This document shows, in pieces, positions 26,407 to 36,122 of a stretch of DNA of 64,000 nucleotides. The first letter of the stretch is position 1. Each line of letters opens with the position of its first letter. Source of the stretch: Chitinimonas prasina (lineage in GTDB: Bacteria > Pseudomonadota > Gammaproteobacteria > Burkholderiales > Chitinimonadaceae); assembly GCF_030160395.1 (NCBI RefSeq), contig NZ_BSOG01000007.1, positions 124,001 to 188,000 on the forward strand, written 5' to 3'. Under the pieces are notes generated by a model. The model was not told the origin of the DNA. It did no database searches and saw nothing but the letters and a program-made list of their open reading frames with translations. The position numbers and the translations under genes were made by a program.

Positions 26407-27449
26407 GATCGGGGTTTGGCCCGCCAGCGGAACAGGCCCCAGGCAATGGCCGCCATGGCCAGATGCACCGGCCAGATGCCTATCAGGCTGGAGAGTTTGC
26501 CCGCCGCGATCCAGCTCTGGGCGATGTTGACCAGATTGAGGTAGATGGAAAACAGCAGGATGGCGACGATGAGGTTGAAACCCCGGCCGACACGCGGATT
26601 GACATAGGCCAGCGGGATAGCCAGCAGGGCCAGCAGCAGCGTGCTGATGGGGCTGGCAATGCGGCGTGCCAGTTCGCCCTTGTCTTCGGGGTTATCACTA
26701 TGCCAGAGCGCCAGGGTGGACTGCGTCTCGCTGGTGGTAGTGGCTTCCCGCCGGTCGGGTTCCTGCACCCGGATGCGGGCCTCATTGAATTCCACGATGC
26801 GGTAGTTGGGCTGGCCTAGCATGCCCTCATAGCGGCGGCCGTTCTGCATGACCAGTATGCGCTCGCCATCGGGCAGGCTGCGCAGATAACCCTGGGCTGC
26901 TACGGTAACGCTATGGGTGCCGTCCCTGGCGGTGGACTGCACGAAGATATTGCGGGCCGCACCCGCCACGCCGGAGAAATTCTCGATGAAATAGACCCGG
27001 TCGCTGAGGGAAGATTCCTTGAACAGACCCGGCGCCAGCGCTGACATATCGTCTCGGGTAGCCAGTTGTTCGCGGTATTCACGGCTTTTTTGCTTGGCCC
27101 ACGGGCTGAGGCCCAGGCTGAGCATGGCCACCACCAGCGCCAGTGGAATGGCAAAGGTCAGCACCGGCCTGATCCAGGCAGTGAGTGGCTGGCCGGCCGC
27201 GAACCAGATGGCCATCTCGTGGTCGCGCCAGGCGCGGGTAAGCGACCAGAGTACGGTGATGAAGACCGTCATGGACAGCAGCCATGGCACCAGGCCGAGC
27301 AGCGTGAAACCCAGCAAGGCGGCCACGGCTTCGGATACGATGCCGCCACTGGCCGCAAGGCCGAGCAACTTGGCACCGCTGGTTACGATCATAATGCTGA
27401 GCAGAATGACGAACACACCAGCGCTCATGACGCCGAATTCGCGCAGCAT
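26403..27449 (-). CDS. lptF: LPS export permease LptF
   Basis: Partner of LptG, with the same layout: helices, jellyroll, helices. The motif WRDHEMAIWFAAGQPLTAW after the third helix is the coupling loop, and NPRVGRGFN precedes the last helices. The frame is open to 27593, but family members start just before the REF motif, so the upstream 48 codons are doubtful. I use the ATG at 27449; a CTG at 27464 would restore LFERAMLREF, which fits homologues even better. No start has a good ribosome site. It diverges from pepA. Confidence 0.88.
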   Translation of the reverse strand: MLREFGVMSAGVFVILLSIMIVTSGAKLLGLAASGGIVSEAVAALLGFTLLGLVPWLLSMTVFITVLWSLTRAWRDHEMAIWFAAGQPLTAWIRPVLTFAIPLALVVAMLSLGLSPWAKQKSREYREQLATRDDMSALAPGLFKESSLSDRVYFIENFSGVAGAARNIFVQSTARDGTHSVTVAAQGYLRSLPDGERILVMQNGRRYEGMLGQPNYRIVEFNEARIRVQEPDRREATTTSETQSTLALWHSDNPEDKGELARRIASPISTLLLALLAIPLAYVNPRVGRGFNLIVAILLFSIYLNLVNIAQSWIAAGKLSSLIGIWPVHLAMAAIAWGLFRWRAKPRS

Positions 27450-27531
27450 GGCACGTTCGAACAGGCGCTCTGAAGGTAGGCAGGAACGTAGCAGGGAAGG
27501 GGAGGCTGAATGGGCTGGCACGGGTTGCGCT

Positions 27532-27560
27532 TTGACTTTTGCCGGTCTAGTTCGGAAAAT
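27532..27560 (+). promoter_or_regulatory. Sigma-70-type promoter for pepA
   Basis: TTGACT (27532-27537) and GAAAAT (27555-27560) are separated by exactly 17 bases. This would start transcription near 27567, giving a leader of about 110 bases before the pepA GTG. The same region would be transcribed or translated on the other strand only if lptF used its longest start. Confidence 0.55.
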
Positions 27561-27677
27561 CGGGAGAATTTTCTCGATTCTCGCTACGGCCATAAGCCGC
27601 AGTGCGTTTCAAAAACCTAGCGGGGTGCGCTGCCTATACCGGGCAGCGGCCGAGCCGCGATCTTACAGGAGTCCACC

Positions 27678-29309
27678 GTGGAAATCATTGCAAAGGCCGC
27701 GAGCCCCGAAAAACACAAGGCGGCCGTATTGGCGCTGTCGGTCACCGAGGGCAAACTCGGGGCGGCTGCGCAACTGGTGGACAAGGCGGCCGGTGGCCAT
27801 CTCAGCGCCATATTGAAGCTGGGCGACCTGGATGCCAAGTCGGGCAGCAGTGTACTGCTGCACAAGGTTGCCGGCGTGGCTGCCGAGCGCGTGCTGCTGG
27901 TCAGCACCGGCAAGACCGACAAGGAATTCCGTGATGCCGCCCGCGCTGCCGTGCGCGCTGCGACGGCAGCCGGTGGCGAGCTGGCATTGGCTTTTGAAGG
28001 CCGCGATGCGGCTTGGGCCGCCGAGGAAATCGCTGTGGCGGCATTTGATGCCAGCTACAAATTCGATGCCACCAAGTCCAAGAAGGACGACAAGCCCGGC
28101 CTCAAGAAAGTGACCGTGCTGGTGGCCAAGGCCGATGAAGCTGCTGCTGCCGTCGGTGTGGCTGCTGGTGTGGCGCTGGGTAGCGCCATCAACCTAGGCA
28201 AGGACCTGGGCAACCTGCCACCCAATTTCTGCACCCCCACCCATCTGGCCAACACCGCCAAGGATATTGCCAAGCAGTTTGGCATGAAAGTGGAAGTGCT
28301 AGAGCGTGCCGACGTCGAGAAGCTGGGCATGGGCTCGTTTGTCTCGGTGGCCAAGGGCAGCACCGAACCGCTCAAGTTCATCGTGCTCAAGCACGAAGGC
28401 GGCAAGAAGGGCGACAAGCCCGTGGTGCTGGTCGGCAAGGGCATCACCTTCGATTCGGGCGGCATCAGCCTGAAGCCGGGTGAGGGCATGGACGAAATGA
28501 AGTACGACATGATGGGCGCGGGTTCGGTGATTGCCACCATGCACGCCGTGGGCGCCATGAAGCTGCCGCTCAATGTCTACGCCGTGGTCGCCAGTTGCGA
28601 GAACATGCCTGCCGGCAATGCCAGCAAGCCTGGTGATGTCGTGACCACCATGAATGGCCTGACGGTCGAGATACTGAATACCGACGCCGAAGGTCGTTTG
28701 ATCCTGTGCGACGCGCTGACTTATGCAGAACGCTTCGAGCCTGCCGCTGTGGTGGATGTGGCTACCCTGACCGGCGCCTGCGTAATTGCCCTGGGGCATC
28801 ATGTGACCGGCCTGTATGCCAACAAGGAAGAGTTGGGCCGTGAACTGGTGGCAGCGGGCGAAACCGCGGGCGACCGTGCCTGGCAGATGCCGATGTTCGA
28901 CGAATACCAGGAACAACTGAAGTCCAACTTCGCCGATCTGGCCAATATCGGCGGCCGCCCTGGTGGTTCGGTCACCGCTGCCTGCTTCCTGTCGCGCTTT
29001 ACCAAGAAGTATGACTGGGCTCACCTGGATATTGCCGGTACGGCCTGGAAGTCGGGCGCGGCCAAGGGTGCGACCGGCCGTCCCGTGCCGCTGCTGACGC
29101 AGTTCCTGCGGGCACGTGCCGCAGCGGTGGCAGGCAGCAAGCCTGCAGCCAAGGCTGCGCCGGCTAAGGCGGCTGCCAAGCCCGCTACCAAGGCAGTCGC
29201 CAAGCCTGCAGCCAAGGCTGCGGTCAAGCCTGTTGCCAAGGTTGAAACCAAGGCTGCTGCAAAGCCTGCAGCAAAGCCCGCTGCCAAGCCGGCTGGCAAG
29301 AAGAAGTGA
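27678..29309 (+). CDS. pepA: Leucyl aminopeptidase with Lys/Ala/Pro-rich tail
   Basis: M17 metallo-aminopeptidase that removes N-terminal residues from peptides; in enterobacteria PepA also binds DNA. The metal site is visible as [13 protein letters not shown] and the signature NTDAEGRL. The GTG at 27678 follows CAGGAG. The first 480 residues fit the family; the last 60 or so form a low-complexity KPAAKAA-type tail ending in KKK, resembling histone H1-like and AlgP-like tails. The tail is encoded by imperfect 12-base repeats and is in frame. holC follows after one base, the conserved pepA-holC order. Confidence 0.95.
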   Translation: MEIIAKAASPEKHKAAVLALSVTEGKLGAAAQLVDKAAGGHLSAILKLGDLDAKSGSSVLLHKVAGVAAERVLLVSTGKTDKEFRDAARAAVRAATAAGGELALAFEGRDAAWAAEEIAVAAFDASYKFDATKSKKDDKPGLKKVTVLVAKADEAAAAVGVAAGVALGSAINLGKDLGNLPPNFCTPTHLANTAKDIAKQFGMKVEVLERADVEKLGMGSFVSVAKGSTEPLKFIVLKHEGGKKGDKPVVLVGKGITFDSGGISLKPGEGMDEMKYDMMGAGSVIATMHAVGAMKLPLNVYAVVASCENMPAGNASKPGDVVTTMNGLTVEILNTDAEGRLILCDALTYAERFEPAAVVDVATLTGACVIALGHHVTGLYANKEELGRELVAAGETAGDRAWQMPMFDEYQEQLKSNFADLANIGGRPGGSVTAACFLSRFTKKYDWAHLDIAGTAWKSGAAKGATGRPVPLLTQFLRARAAAVAGSKPAAKAAPAKAAAKPATKAVAKPAAKAAVKPVAKVETKAAAKPAAKPAAKPAGKKK

Positions 29310-29310
29310 T

Positions 29311-29754
29311 ATGAAACCGCTGGCAAGCTTCTATTTCAATGTGTCCAACCGCGAGCAGGCGCTATGCCAGCTTGTGGGCAAGGCTGTGAAGCGCAAGCTT
29401 GCCACCGGCATCGTCACCGATTCGGAGACCGCCAGTCGCGTCATCGATCGCCTGCTGTGGGAGGTGCCGCCTACTGGCTTTGTCCCCCACTGCCTGGGCG
29501 ATGATGCGCTGGCCTCCCAGACGCCGGCACTGATAGACCACCGCCTCGAGCTGCTACTGCCGCGCGAGGTGGTGTTCAACTGGACGGCGCATGTCGTCCC
29601 CACAGATCGCGGCATAGCGCGTATCGTAGAAATCGTGCCGCGCGACGACATGGATTTGCGCGAGGTTGCCCGGCAACGTCTGGCCCTCTATAAACGGGCT
29701 GGATACGACGTCGAGTTCACCGATATGGACAAGCAAGGTCGTGCAAATGGCTGA
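29311..29754 (+). CDS. holC: DNA polymerase III chi subunit
   Basis: Chi connects the clamp-loader psi subunit to SSB at the replication fork. The 147 residues match the family: ASFYFNVSNREQALCQLVGK at the start, then the central RLLWEVPPTGFVPHCL and the terminal RQRLALYKRAGYDVEF. The ATG at 29311 is one base after the pepA stop, and the last 8 bases overlap the next gene, so three genes are tightly coupled. The usual valS neighbour of pepA-holC is absent here. Confidence 0.93.
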   Translation: MKPLASFYFNVSNREQALCQLVGKAVKRKLATGIVTDSETASRVIDRLLWEVPPTGFVPHCLGDDALASQTPALIDHRLELLLPREVVFNWTAHVVPTDRGIARIVEIVPRDDMDLREVARQRLALYKRAGYDVEFTDMDKQGRANG

Positions 29755-30901
29755 TTTTCCCTCGCTGGGCCCCGATACCGAGCCGCCAGCTGTCGTAGGC
29801 AAGATGGATGCCTTGATCGCACGCCATCGTGGCAGCGGCCTCAACCCCAACGTGCCGGTGCTTACCGACCTGGATGCCGGGGATCTCAGTGATGCGATTC
29901 CGGTGCTGACCCAGGTAGAACCGGTGGTGGGCGATGAACTGATGTTCACGCCCGAAGAGATACGTGGCGAGTTGCCCTCGTCGTTGGATAGCCTGGGTGC
30001 ACCGCCGACACGCGCTGCGGCACCTGCGCCGGTTGCTGCGCCCGTGGCGGCAGATCCGGTTGCCCCGTCCCCCAGGCCCGCCCCGGCTGCACCGCAGGTT
30101 GCGGCGCCCGTGGCCCCCCCGCCTACAGCACCCGCTCCGCCCGTGGAGGCGGCAAGGCCTGCGTCGCCCGCGCCCAGTTTTGAATTCCCCGAGCTGACCA
30201 TCCCCAGTTTGGATGCACCGCCCGCCAAGGAGCTTGCCAAGCCCGCTGTGCCGCAGTCACAGCCGCACTCGCCCTTGGCGGATGGGCCGCTGATGCCAGA
30301 GCTGTCGCTCAACTTCGATTTTTCCCCACCTCCAGAAGAGCCCAGGGCGGCACCTGCACCTGCACCTGCACCTGCTGTTGTACCGGCAGCGCCCTTGGTG
30401 GCAGCGCCTGTTGCCCCTGCACCCGTGGTTGCTGCCACACCGCAGCCTGTCCCCGCACCCGCACCCGCACCCGCACCGGTAACACCTGCGGTTCCTGCGA
30501 CGAAGCCAGCGGCCGTGCCAGTGGCGCCCGTTGCGCCACCCACTGCCCCGGCAGTGGCGCCCGCCGCCCCGGTTGCGACGGCTTCCCCCCCGGCGATGTC
30601 GCCAGCTTCACCTTCGCCGCGTAGCGGTGTCACGGTGCTGGTATCGGACGAACTGCCCGAGCTGAGCCTGGAGCTGGACGAGGATCACGCAGAGCCGGCG
30701 CCTGTATTGGATGTGGCCGCACTGGCGCAGGAGCTGGTCGCCGGCCTCAAGCCCGAGCTGGAGCGTATGGTGCGCATAGAGCTGGGCAAGCAGCTGGCCA
30801 TTGTGCATACCGAATCGCTGAAACGGACCCTGGGTGCCCTGCAGCCCCAGCTAGACAAACTGATACGCAGCCGCATAGAAGACGCGCTGAAAAAACGCTG
30901 A
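29747..30901 (+). CDS. Pro/Ala-rich protein of the pepA-holC operon, unrecognised
   Basis: A 384-residue cytosolic protein. Residues 1-85 are acidic and ordered-looking (MDALIARHRG, LTDLDAGDLSDAIPVLT). Residues 85-310 are a low-complexity linker of Ala and Pro, with short hexanucleotide runs (GCACCT four times near 30350, and GCACCC near 30460). The last 70 residues are amphipathic helices (ELVAGLKPELERMVRIELGK, then LQPQLDKLIRSRIEDALKKR). The ATG at 29747 follows AAGGT and overlaps the holC stop by 8 bp. The layout suggests a tethering or multimerising protein tied to replication; this is inference. Confidence 0.75.
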   Translation: MADFPSLGPDTEPPAVVGKMDALIARHRGSGLNPNVPVLTDLDAGDLSDAIPVLTQVEPVVGDELMFTPEEIRGELPSSLDSLGAPPTRAAAPAPVAAPVAADPVAPSPRPAPAAPQVAAPVAPPPTAPAPPVEAARPASPAPSFEFPELTIPSLDAPPAKELAKPAVPQSQPHSPLADGPLMPELSLNFDFSPPPEEPRAAPAPAPAPAVVPAAPLVAAPVAPAPVVAATPQPVPAPAPAPAPVTPAVPATKPAAVPVAPVAPPTAPAVAPAAPVATASPPAMSPASPSPRSGVTVLVSDELPELSLELDEDHAEPAPVLDVAALAQELVAGLKPELERMVRIELGKQLAIVHTESLKRTLGALQPQLDKLIRSRIEDALKKR

Positions 30902-30927
30902 AAGACCGCAGAAAAGGTACAAATCAG

Positions 30928-30960
30928 CCGGTCCTGCAACAGGGCCGGTATTTGTTTATG
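30928..30960 (+). terminator. Probable terminator after the pepA-holC operon
   Basis: CCGGTCCTG and CAGGGCCGG pair (one G-U) around CAA, flanked by CAAAT/ATTTG, and are followed by a TATTTGTTT tail. It lies 27 bases past the stop of the Pro/Ala-rich gene and 77 bases before proS. Confidence 0.7.
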
Positions 30961-31036
30961 CATTCAAACGGAATATTCGGCAGAACCTACGGTAAAATCG
31001 CGTTCTTTCAAACGATTACCGTCGAGCTACCGTCTG

Positions 31037-32752
31037 ATGCGCACCTCGCAATTCTTCCTCTCTACCCTCAAAGAAGCCCCCAATGAGGCCGAACTGCCTA
31101 GCCACAAGCTGATGCTGCGTGCCGGGCTGATCAAGAAGCTCGGCTCCGGCCTCTATACCTGGATGCCACTGGGTCTGCGTGTACTGCGCAAGGTAGAGGC
31201 CATCGTGCGCGAGGAGATGAACAAGGCCGGTGCACTGGAACTGACCATGCCGGCCATACAGCCGGCTGAATTGTGGCAGGAGAGTGGCCGCTGGGCGGTG
31301 TTCGGCCCTCAGATGCTGAAGATGAAGGACAGGCATGATCGCGACTTCTGCTTTGGGCCGACGCACGAAGAGGTGATTACCGATATCGCCCGCACCGAGA
31401 TCAAGAGCTACAAGCAGCTGCCGCTGAATTTCTACCAGGTACAGACCAAGTTCCGCGACGAGATACGCCCCCGTTTTGGCGTGATACGGGCGCGTGAGTT
31501 TGTCATGAAGGATGCCTACTCGTTTGATGCTGATGTGGCGGGCATGGCCGAGAGCTACCGCAAGATGCATCAGGCCTATACCCAGGTATTCACCCGCCTG
31601 GGCCTGCAGTTCCGGGCCGTGAAGGCCGATTCCGGCGCCATTGGTGGCGATGCCTCGCAGGAGTTCCATGTGCTGGCCGAGTCGGGTGAGGACGCCCTGG
31701 CCTACTGTCCGGATTCGGACTTTGCCGCCAATGTGGAAGCCGCCGAAGCCATGGCACCGGCCGCGCCGCGCGCCGCTGCCAGCGAGGACATGCGCGATGT
31801 GGATACGCCCAAGCAGACCACCTGCGAAGCCGTGGCTGAGTTGATGGGCATTCCACTGCAGCGTACCGTCAAGCTCATTGCCCTGATGGCCAATGAACAG
31901 TTGCATATCCTGCTGCTTCGCGGTGATCACTCTCTCAACGAGGTGAAGGTAGGCAAGCTCGATGGCCTGGCCGACTTCCGTTTTGCCAGCGAGGAAGAGA
32001 TACGGGCCTTCTTCAATTGCCCTCCCGGTTTCCTGGGGCCAGTCGGTATTGATCGCAGCAAGGTGAAGTTGATTGCCGACCGCACCGTCGCCGCCATGAG
32101 CGACTTTGTGGTGGGGGCCAACAAGCCCAAGTTCCACACCGCCGGTGTGAACTGGGGCCGCGATTTGCCGGAAGCAGATCTGGTTGCTGATATCCGCAAT
32201 GTGGTGGCCGGTGACCCCTCGCCCGATGGCCGTGGCGTGCTGGAAATCTGCCGTGGCATCGAAGTGGGGCATATCTTCCAGTTGGGCACCAAATACTCTA
32301 CCGCCCTGGGCTGCAACTACCTCGATAGCGAAGGCCAGCTCAAGCCCATGGAAATGGGCTGCTATGGCATAGGCGTGTCCCGTATCGTCGGAGCCGCCAT
32401 CGAGCAGAGCTACGACGACAAGGGCATACGCTTCAGCACCACCATGGCGCCGTTCGCTGTGGTCATCGTGCCGGTGGGCTACCAGCGTTCCGAGGCCGTC
32501 AAGGCGGCAGCAGATGCGCTGTACGCCGAGCTGGCAGGCCGTGGCGTGGAAGTCCTGATGGACGATCGCAACGAACGTCCTGGCGTGATGTTTGCCGATA
32601 TGGAACTGATAGGCATCCCCCACCGCATCACTATTGGCGACAAGTCGCTGGCGGATGGCAAGGTGGAGTACGTGTCGCGCCAGGCTGGTACCACGGAACT
32701 GGTAGCACAGGCCGATGTCACAGGCTTCCTGCTTGGCAAGCTTTCAAAGTAA
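31037..32752 (+). CDS. proS: Prolyl-tRNA synthetase, bacterial type
   Basis: Class II synthetase that charges tRNA-Pro. The 571 residues include motif 1 ([18 protein letters not shown]), motif 2 ([20 protein letters not shown]), the YbaK-like editing insertion (about 230-395) and motif 3 ([13 protein letters not shown]), then the anticodon-binding domain. The ATG at 31037 is preceded by a -10-like TAAAAT at 30993-30998. A lytic transglycosylase gene follows 5 bp later and probably shares its transcript. Confidence 0.96.
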   Translation: MRTSQFFLSTLKEAPNEAELPSHKLMLRAGLIKKLGSGLYTWMPLGLRVLRKVEAIVREEMNKAGALELTMPAIQPAELWQESGRWAVFGPQMLKMKDRHDRDFCFGPTHEEVITDIARTEIKSYKQLPLNFYQVQTKFRDEIRPRFGVIRAREFVMKDAYSFDADVAGMAESYRKMHQAYTQVFTRLGLQFRAVKADSGAIGGDASQEFHVLAESGEDALAYCPDSDFAANVEAAEAMAPAAPRAAASEDMRDVDTPKQTTCEAVAELMGIPLQRTVKLIALMANEQLHILLLRGDHSLNEVKVGKLDGLADFRFASEEEIRAFFNCPPGFLGPVGIDRSKVKLIADRTVAAMSDFVVGANKPKFHTAGVNWGRDLPEADLVADIRNVVAGDPSPDGRGVLEICRGIEVGHIFQLGTKYSTALGCNYLDSEGQLKPMEMGCYGIGVSRIVGAAIEQSYDDKGIRFSTTMAPFAVVIVPVGYQRSEAVKAAADALYAELAGRGVEVLMDDRNERPGVMFADMELIGIPHRITIGDKSLADGKVEYVSRQAGTTELVAQADVTGFLLGKLSK

Positions 32753-32757
32753 GGATT

Positions 32758-33399
32758 ATGGTTCGTAGTATGTTGCGTTCAGTACTCGTCTCTACATTGC
32801 TTTTTGCGACGCTGCCGGCCCTGGCCGGCGCCCAGCGGGAAGAAGACCTGTCGTTCTCGGTGGCCACTGCCATGCAGCGGTCCATCAACGACAGCGCCTC
32901 GCCACGGCTGGTGTTTGCCAACCCCAATGAGGGACAGGCCTGGATGATCGAGATGTCGGCTCGGCTGAAAAAGCGCATCCCCGATGACTTCATGCGCGAG
33001 AAGCTGTTGACGGCCATCCACTACGAAGCCACCCGCGCCGGGCTGGATCCGCAGATGGTGATGGGCTTGATCCATGTCGAGAGTGGCTTTCGCCGTTATG
33101 CCATCTCGTCGGTGGGCGCGCGTGGCCTGATGCAGGTGATGCCGTTCTGGCAACGCGCTATCGGCAAGGGCGATCACAACCTGTTCGACATGTACACCAA
33201 CCTGCGCTTTGGCTGCACCATCATGCGGCACTACCTGAATGTCGAGAAGGGCGATCTTTACCGTGCCCTGGGGCGTTACAACGGTAGTACCGGCAGGCCG
33301 GAATACCCCAATGCCGTCCTGGCGGCCTGGCGCACCCACTGGGATTGGCAGCCAGGCCAGGTCAGGGTGCAGACGGTGTCCTACCCGACCAACAAGTAA
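32758..33399 (+). CDS. Lytic transglycosylase, SLT family
   Basis: Cleaves the MurNAc-GlcNAc bond of peptidoglycan. The 213 residues start with a signal peptide (LLFATLPALAGA), then an SLT domain from about residue 95: GLIHVESGFRRYAIS holds the catalytic Glu, followed by GARGLMQVMP and RYNGS, the standard goose-lysozyme-like motifs. The ATG follows TAAGGA, 5 bp after proS. The domain is small and has no LysM repeats or lipobox, so it is probably a soluble periplasmic enzyme. Confidence 0.92.
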   Translation: MVRSMLRSVLVSTLLFATLPALAGAQREEDLSFSVATAMQRSINDSASPRLVFANPNEGQAWMIEMSARLKKRIPDDFMREKLLTAIHYEATRAGLDPQMVMGLIHVESGFRRYAISSVGARGLMQVMPFWQRAIGKGDHNLFDMYTNLRFGCTIMRHYLNVEKGDLYRALGRYNGSTGRPEYPNAVLAAWRTHWDWQPGQVRVQTVSYPTNK

Positions 33400-33401
33400 A
33401 T

Positions 33402-33431
33402 AAAACCCCGCCATGGCGGGGTTTTGTTTTT
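33402..33431 (+). terminator. Rho-independent terminator after proS-transglycosylase
   Basis: AAAACCCCGCC and GGCGGGGTTTT form a perfect 11-bp stem with an AT loop, followed by GTTTTT. It starts 3 bases after the transglycosylase stop. Confidence 0.93.
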
Positions 33432-33693
33432 GGCCCAGATCGTGCAGCGTTGCCCGGCCCGGACGCCGCTTGTGCGGCATGGAATCAAGGTCCAGGTCGG
33501 CGTGTCGCCATGCGCCGTTATCTTGCCGTTTTTTGCCTGCCGGGCTTGCCTGTTACGGCGATGCATTCCCGCACCATCTCATGCATAAGGGCGAGAAGGT
33601 CGTCGCGGTGGATGTGGATGCAGTTCGGGAGGCGGCAGCTTCCATAGGCATGTAGCGCGTTTGTGCGCTTTTCCATTGCTCCACATCCAGCCG

Positions 33694-34400
33694 GGACAAG
33701 CCTGTGCACGGCCTGTGGGCAAGCATGGTAAGTCACTGAGGGCAGGCGTTTTTCCCAGCGTGCCTAAAAAACAAGCAAGTGGCGTAGTTGGCTGCCTGGC
33801 GAGCCATAAGCGGGCAATAACCGCCCGCCAGCAGGGCTGCGGCCGGTGTCCTGGGGGTTAGCCCCGGTGTTTCCACACAGGCGCGGGACAAGCCTGTGTG
33901 TGGCCTGTGGGCAAGCGCGGTAAGTCACTGAGGAAAAGATGCTTTCCAGGTGTGCCTAATAAACAGGCAAACAGCGCATTTGGCTGCCTGCCGAGCCATA
34001 AATGGGTAAAAACAGCCTGCCAGCAGGGCTGCAGCTTGTGCGCTGGGGGTAAAACCCCAGTGTTTCCACACCGGCGCGGGACAAGCCTGTGTGTGGCCTG
34101 TGGGCAAATAGGCTAAGTGACTGAAGGCAGAAGGCTTTATGGAGCTGCCTAAAAAACAGGCAGGCGTGGCTTGTCCTAGCCATTGCATGGGCTCTGGTGC
34201 AAACCGCGACTGCCAGCAGTACTGCGGCACGCGGGCTGGTGATAGGACGGGTTGTTTCCACAGTACGGCGGGACAAGCCTGTGTGGCAACTGTGGACAAG
34301 TTGGGCAAGTGGCTGACCCCGCAGGGGTTTTTGGTGCTGCTTAAAAAGCAGGCAGTTAGGCTGGGTGTGCGTGCGCTTGCCTGCACACCTATGCTAGGCT
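33694..34400 (+). repeat. Degenerate tandem repeat, four units of about 192 bp
   Basis: Unit starts marked by GGGACAAGCCTGTG lie at 33694, 33885, 34078 and 34270, spacings of 191, 193 and 192. Each unit carries the same ordered elements: a CACACAGGC/GCCTGTGTG inverted repeat across the unit border, a DnaA-box-like 9-mer (TGTGGGCAA at 33715, 33906, 34099; TGTGGACAA at 34291), an AAGTCACTGA-like block, and TGCCTAAAAAACAGGCA. Outside these blocks the units diverge. No gene is credible in 33432-34408, and the fourth unit runs into the GNAT gene. Confidence 0.85.
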
Positions 34401-34408
34401 CCCGCGCC

Positions 34409-35308
34409 ATGATTCCCGTGATTGCCTACCAAGCCGACCTGCACGATGCGGGTATCGTGGCGCTGTTTGCGGCCTGCGCCGCAGTGGATGCTGACGTCAA
34501 TGTACTGAGCATGGCCCGCTGGCAGCATTTTGCCCGCGATCCGGGCCGCCTGGCTGGCAGGGACTTCCTGGTGGTGGAGTTGGATGGGCAAGTCGCCGGC
34601 ATGGCCTATAGCGGCCTGGAGGAGGGCGCGCAGGGGATGTTGCGCTATGGCCGCATCATGGTGCATCCGGCCTTTCGGCGGCGTGGCGTAGCCCGGGCCA
34701 TCATGGCGGGGCTGTTGGCGATGGATGGAGAGCGCATGCCCCTGGAGTGCGCCTTGCCGGCCCGTTGGTTGGCTGGGTTGGCCTTTGCGCAGCAGCAGGG
34801 TTTTGCGGTGCTGGCAGAGGAGGCCGAGTTGCGGCGTGCCCTGCCCGTTGACTATCCACCGGCGCCGGACGTTGCCATACGCCCCTTGCGCCGGGGAGAT
34901 GCCGACGATATGGCAGCCTGGTGTGCCCTATCGAACGCCGCTTATGCCGGCCACCTACCGCCTGTGACGCCGGCTACGGTAGCAGATTTGGCGCACCGGG
35001 CCAGCCTGCCGGGCTGCTCGCTGGGCTTTGTCGAGATCGATGGCCGGCCACAGGGGCTGGTGCAGTGGGAGGCGGACAGCGACAGCCTGGTCTATCTCAA
35101 CAGCCTGCTGGTGCACCCTTCTAGGCAGGGGGAGGGCTTGGGCCGGCATTTGCTGCGCTGGGCCTTGCAGCGTATGGCCGAGCAGGGGGCGCAGACGGTG
35201 GAGTTGACCGTATCTACGGCCAACACAACTGCACTAAGGTTGTACTTGGCCCATGGCTTCGAGCAATACGGCACCACCTGCTATCTGCGTCGCCCCGTCG
35301 CAATTTGA
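34409..35308 (+). CDS. Tandem double-GNAT acetyltransferase
   Basis: A 299-residue protein with two N-acetyltransferase domains. The first (about 1-140) has the acetyl-CoA loop in VHPAFRRRGVARAIM; the second (about 150-299) has LVHPSRQGEGLGRHLL. The second domain keeps the cleaner Q-x-x-G-x-G pattern, and both ends look complete. The acceptor is unknown. The ATG at 34409 is preceded by TATGCT (34390-34395) as a possible -10, giving a very short leader. The gene lies between unit four and a fifth copy of the 192-bp repeat. Confidence 0.82.
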   Translation: MIPVIAYQADLHDAGIVALFAACAAVDADVNVLSMARWQHFARDPGRLAGRDFLVVELDGQVAGMAYSGLEEGAQGMLRYGRIMVHPAFRRRGVARAIMAGLLAMDGERMPLECALPARWLAGLAFAQQQGFAVLAEEAELRRALPVDYPPAPDVAIRPLRRGDADDMAAWCALSNAAYAGHLPPVTPATVADLAHRASLPGCSLGFVEIDGRPQGLVQWEADSDSLVYLNSLLVHPSRQGEGLGRHLLRWALQRMAEQGAQTVELTVSTANTTALRLYLAHGFEQYGTTCYLRRPVAI

Positions 35309-35321
35309 CCCACACAGGGCA

Positions 35322-35406
35322 GGGACAAGCCTGTGTGTGGCCTGTGGGAAAGTAGGCCAAGTGCTTGAGCGCTTGGAGGGAATTGCCGCTGCCTAAAAAT
35401 CAGGCA
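35322..35406 (+). repeat. Fifth, truncated copy of the 192-bp repeat
   Basis: GGGACAAGCCTGTGTGTGG starts 14 bases after the GNAT stop. It continues through TGTGGGAAA and ends with TGCCTAAAAATCAGGCA (35390-35406), then stops matching. The last hairpin contains the truC stop codon (35400-35402), so it may also end transcription from both sides. Confidence 0.8.
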
Positions 35407-36122
35407 GTCCAGCCCAGCGCCCTGCAGACAGCGGAAAAATCCTCCGCCAGCGGGGCGTCCACAATGATGCGCGCACCGCCATCCGGGTGGCTGAAGGCCA
35501 GCCGGGTGCAGGCGAGCAGCAATCGCGTATTGCCATAGAGTTCGGTGAACAGGCGATTGTGCTTGCCCTTGCCATAGGTGGCATCGCCGATGATGGGGTG
35601 GGACAGATGCTTGAGATGTCGGCGTAACTGGTGCTTGCGGCCGGTCAGTGGGTCCAGTTCCAGCAGCGCATAGCGGCTTTGCGGATAGCGATCGACACTA
35701 TGGGGCAGCTCGGCCGTGGCCAGCCGGCGGTAGCGCGTGATGGCTTCCTGCGGTGGTGCCAACTGGTCGGGCATGCGCTCGTAGCTGTCGTACTGGCGGC
35801 TGAGCGGGTGGTTGATTTCGCCGGCATCATCTGGCCAGCCACGGACGACGGCCAGATAGCGCTTCTCCACGGTACCTGCTTCGAACTGTTGCGATACCGC
35901 GCGGGCGGCGTCGGCATCCAGACCAAACAGCAAGATGCCCGAGGTGCCTTTGTCCAGCCGGTGTATGGCATGTACGCGCTGGCCCAGCTGATCGCGCACC
36001 TCCTGCAGGGCAAAGCGGGTCTCGTGCCGGTCTATCTCGCTGCGGTGTACCAGCAGGCCCGAGGGTTTGTGGATGGCGACCAGGCGCTCGTCGCGATAGA
36101 GAATAGGATGGTGGTAGTTCAT
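35400..36122 (-). CDS. truC: tRNA pseudouridine(65) synthase
   Basis: RluA-family pseudouridine synthase. The 240 residues carry the catalytic block [14 protein letters not shown] with the invariant Asp, plus [13 protein letters not shown], which marks TruC-like members that modify U65 in tRNA. The ATG at 36122 overlaps the ynfA stop by ATGA. The frame is open 96 bases further, but that part lies inside ynfA in another frame. RluA-type rRNA synthases are the alternative; length and the [10 protein letters not shown] motif favour TruC. Confidence 0.88.
   Translation of the reverse strand: MNYHHPILYRDERLVAIHKPSGLLVHRSEIDRHETRFALQEVRDQLGQRVHAIHRLDKGTSGILLFGLDADAARAVSQQFEAGTVEKRYLAVVRGWPDDAGEINHPLSRQYDSYERMPDQLAPPQEAITRYRRLATAELPHSVDRYPQSRYALLELDPLTGRKHQLRRHLKHLSHPIIGDATYGKGKHNRLFTELYGNTRLLLACTRLAFSHPDGGARIIVDAPLAEDFSAVCRALGWTA

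Noticed and set aside
27450-27593. 48-residue N-terminal extension of LptF
   Set aside because: It has no ribosome site, is Pro/Ser-rich unlike LptF, and covers the pepA promoter region.
30350-30480. Phase-variable simple repeats in the Pro/Ala-rich gene
   Set aside because: The units are six bases, so copy-number change keeps the frame and only alters linker length.
31016-32623. 535-codon minus-strand open frame opposite proS
   Set aside because: Shadow of proS; His/Gly-rich, lacks any recognisable motif or ribosome site.
33694-35406. Replication origin (oriC) or CRISPR array
   Set aside because: The 9-mers recall DnaA boxes, but dnaA, dnaN, mnmG and AT-rich unwinding DNA are absent; the 192-bp period and divergent units do not fit CRISPR.
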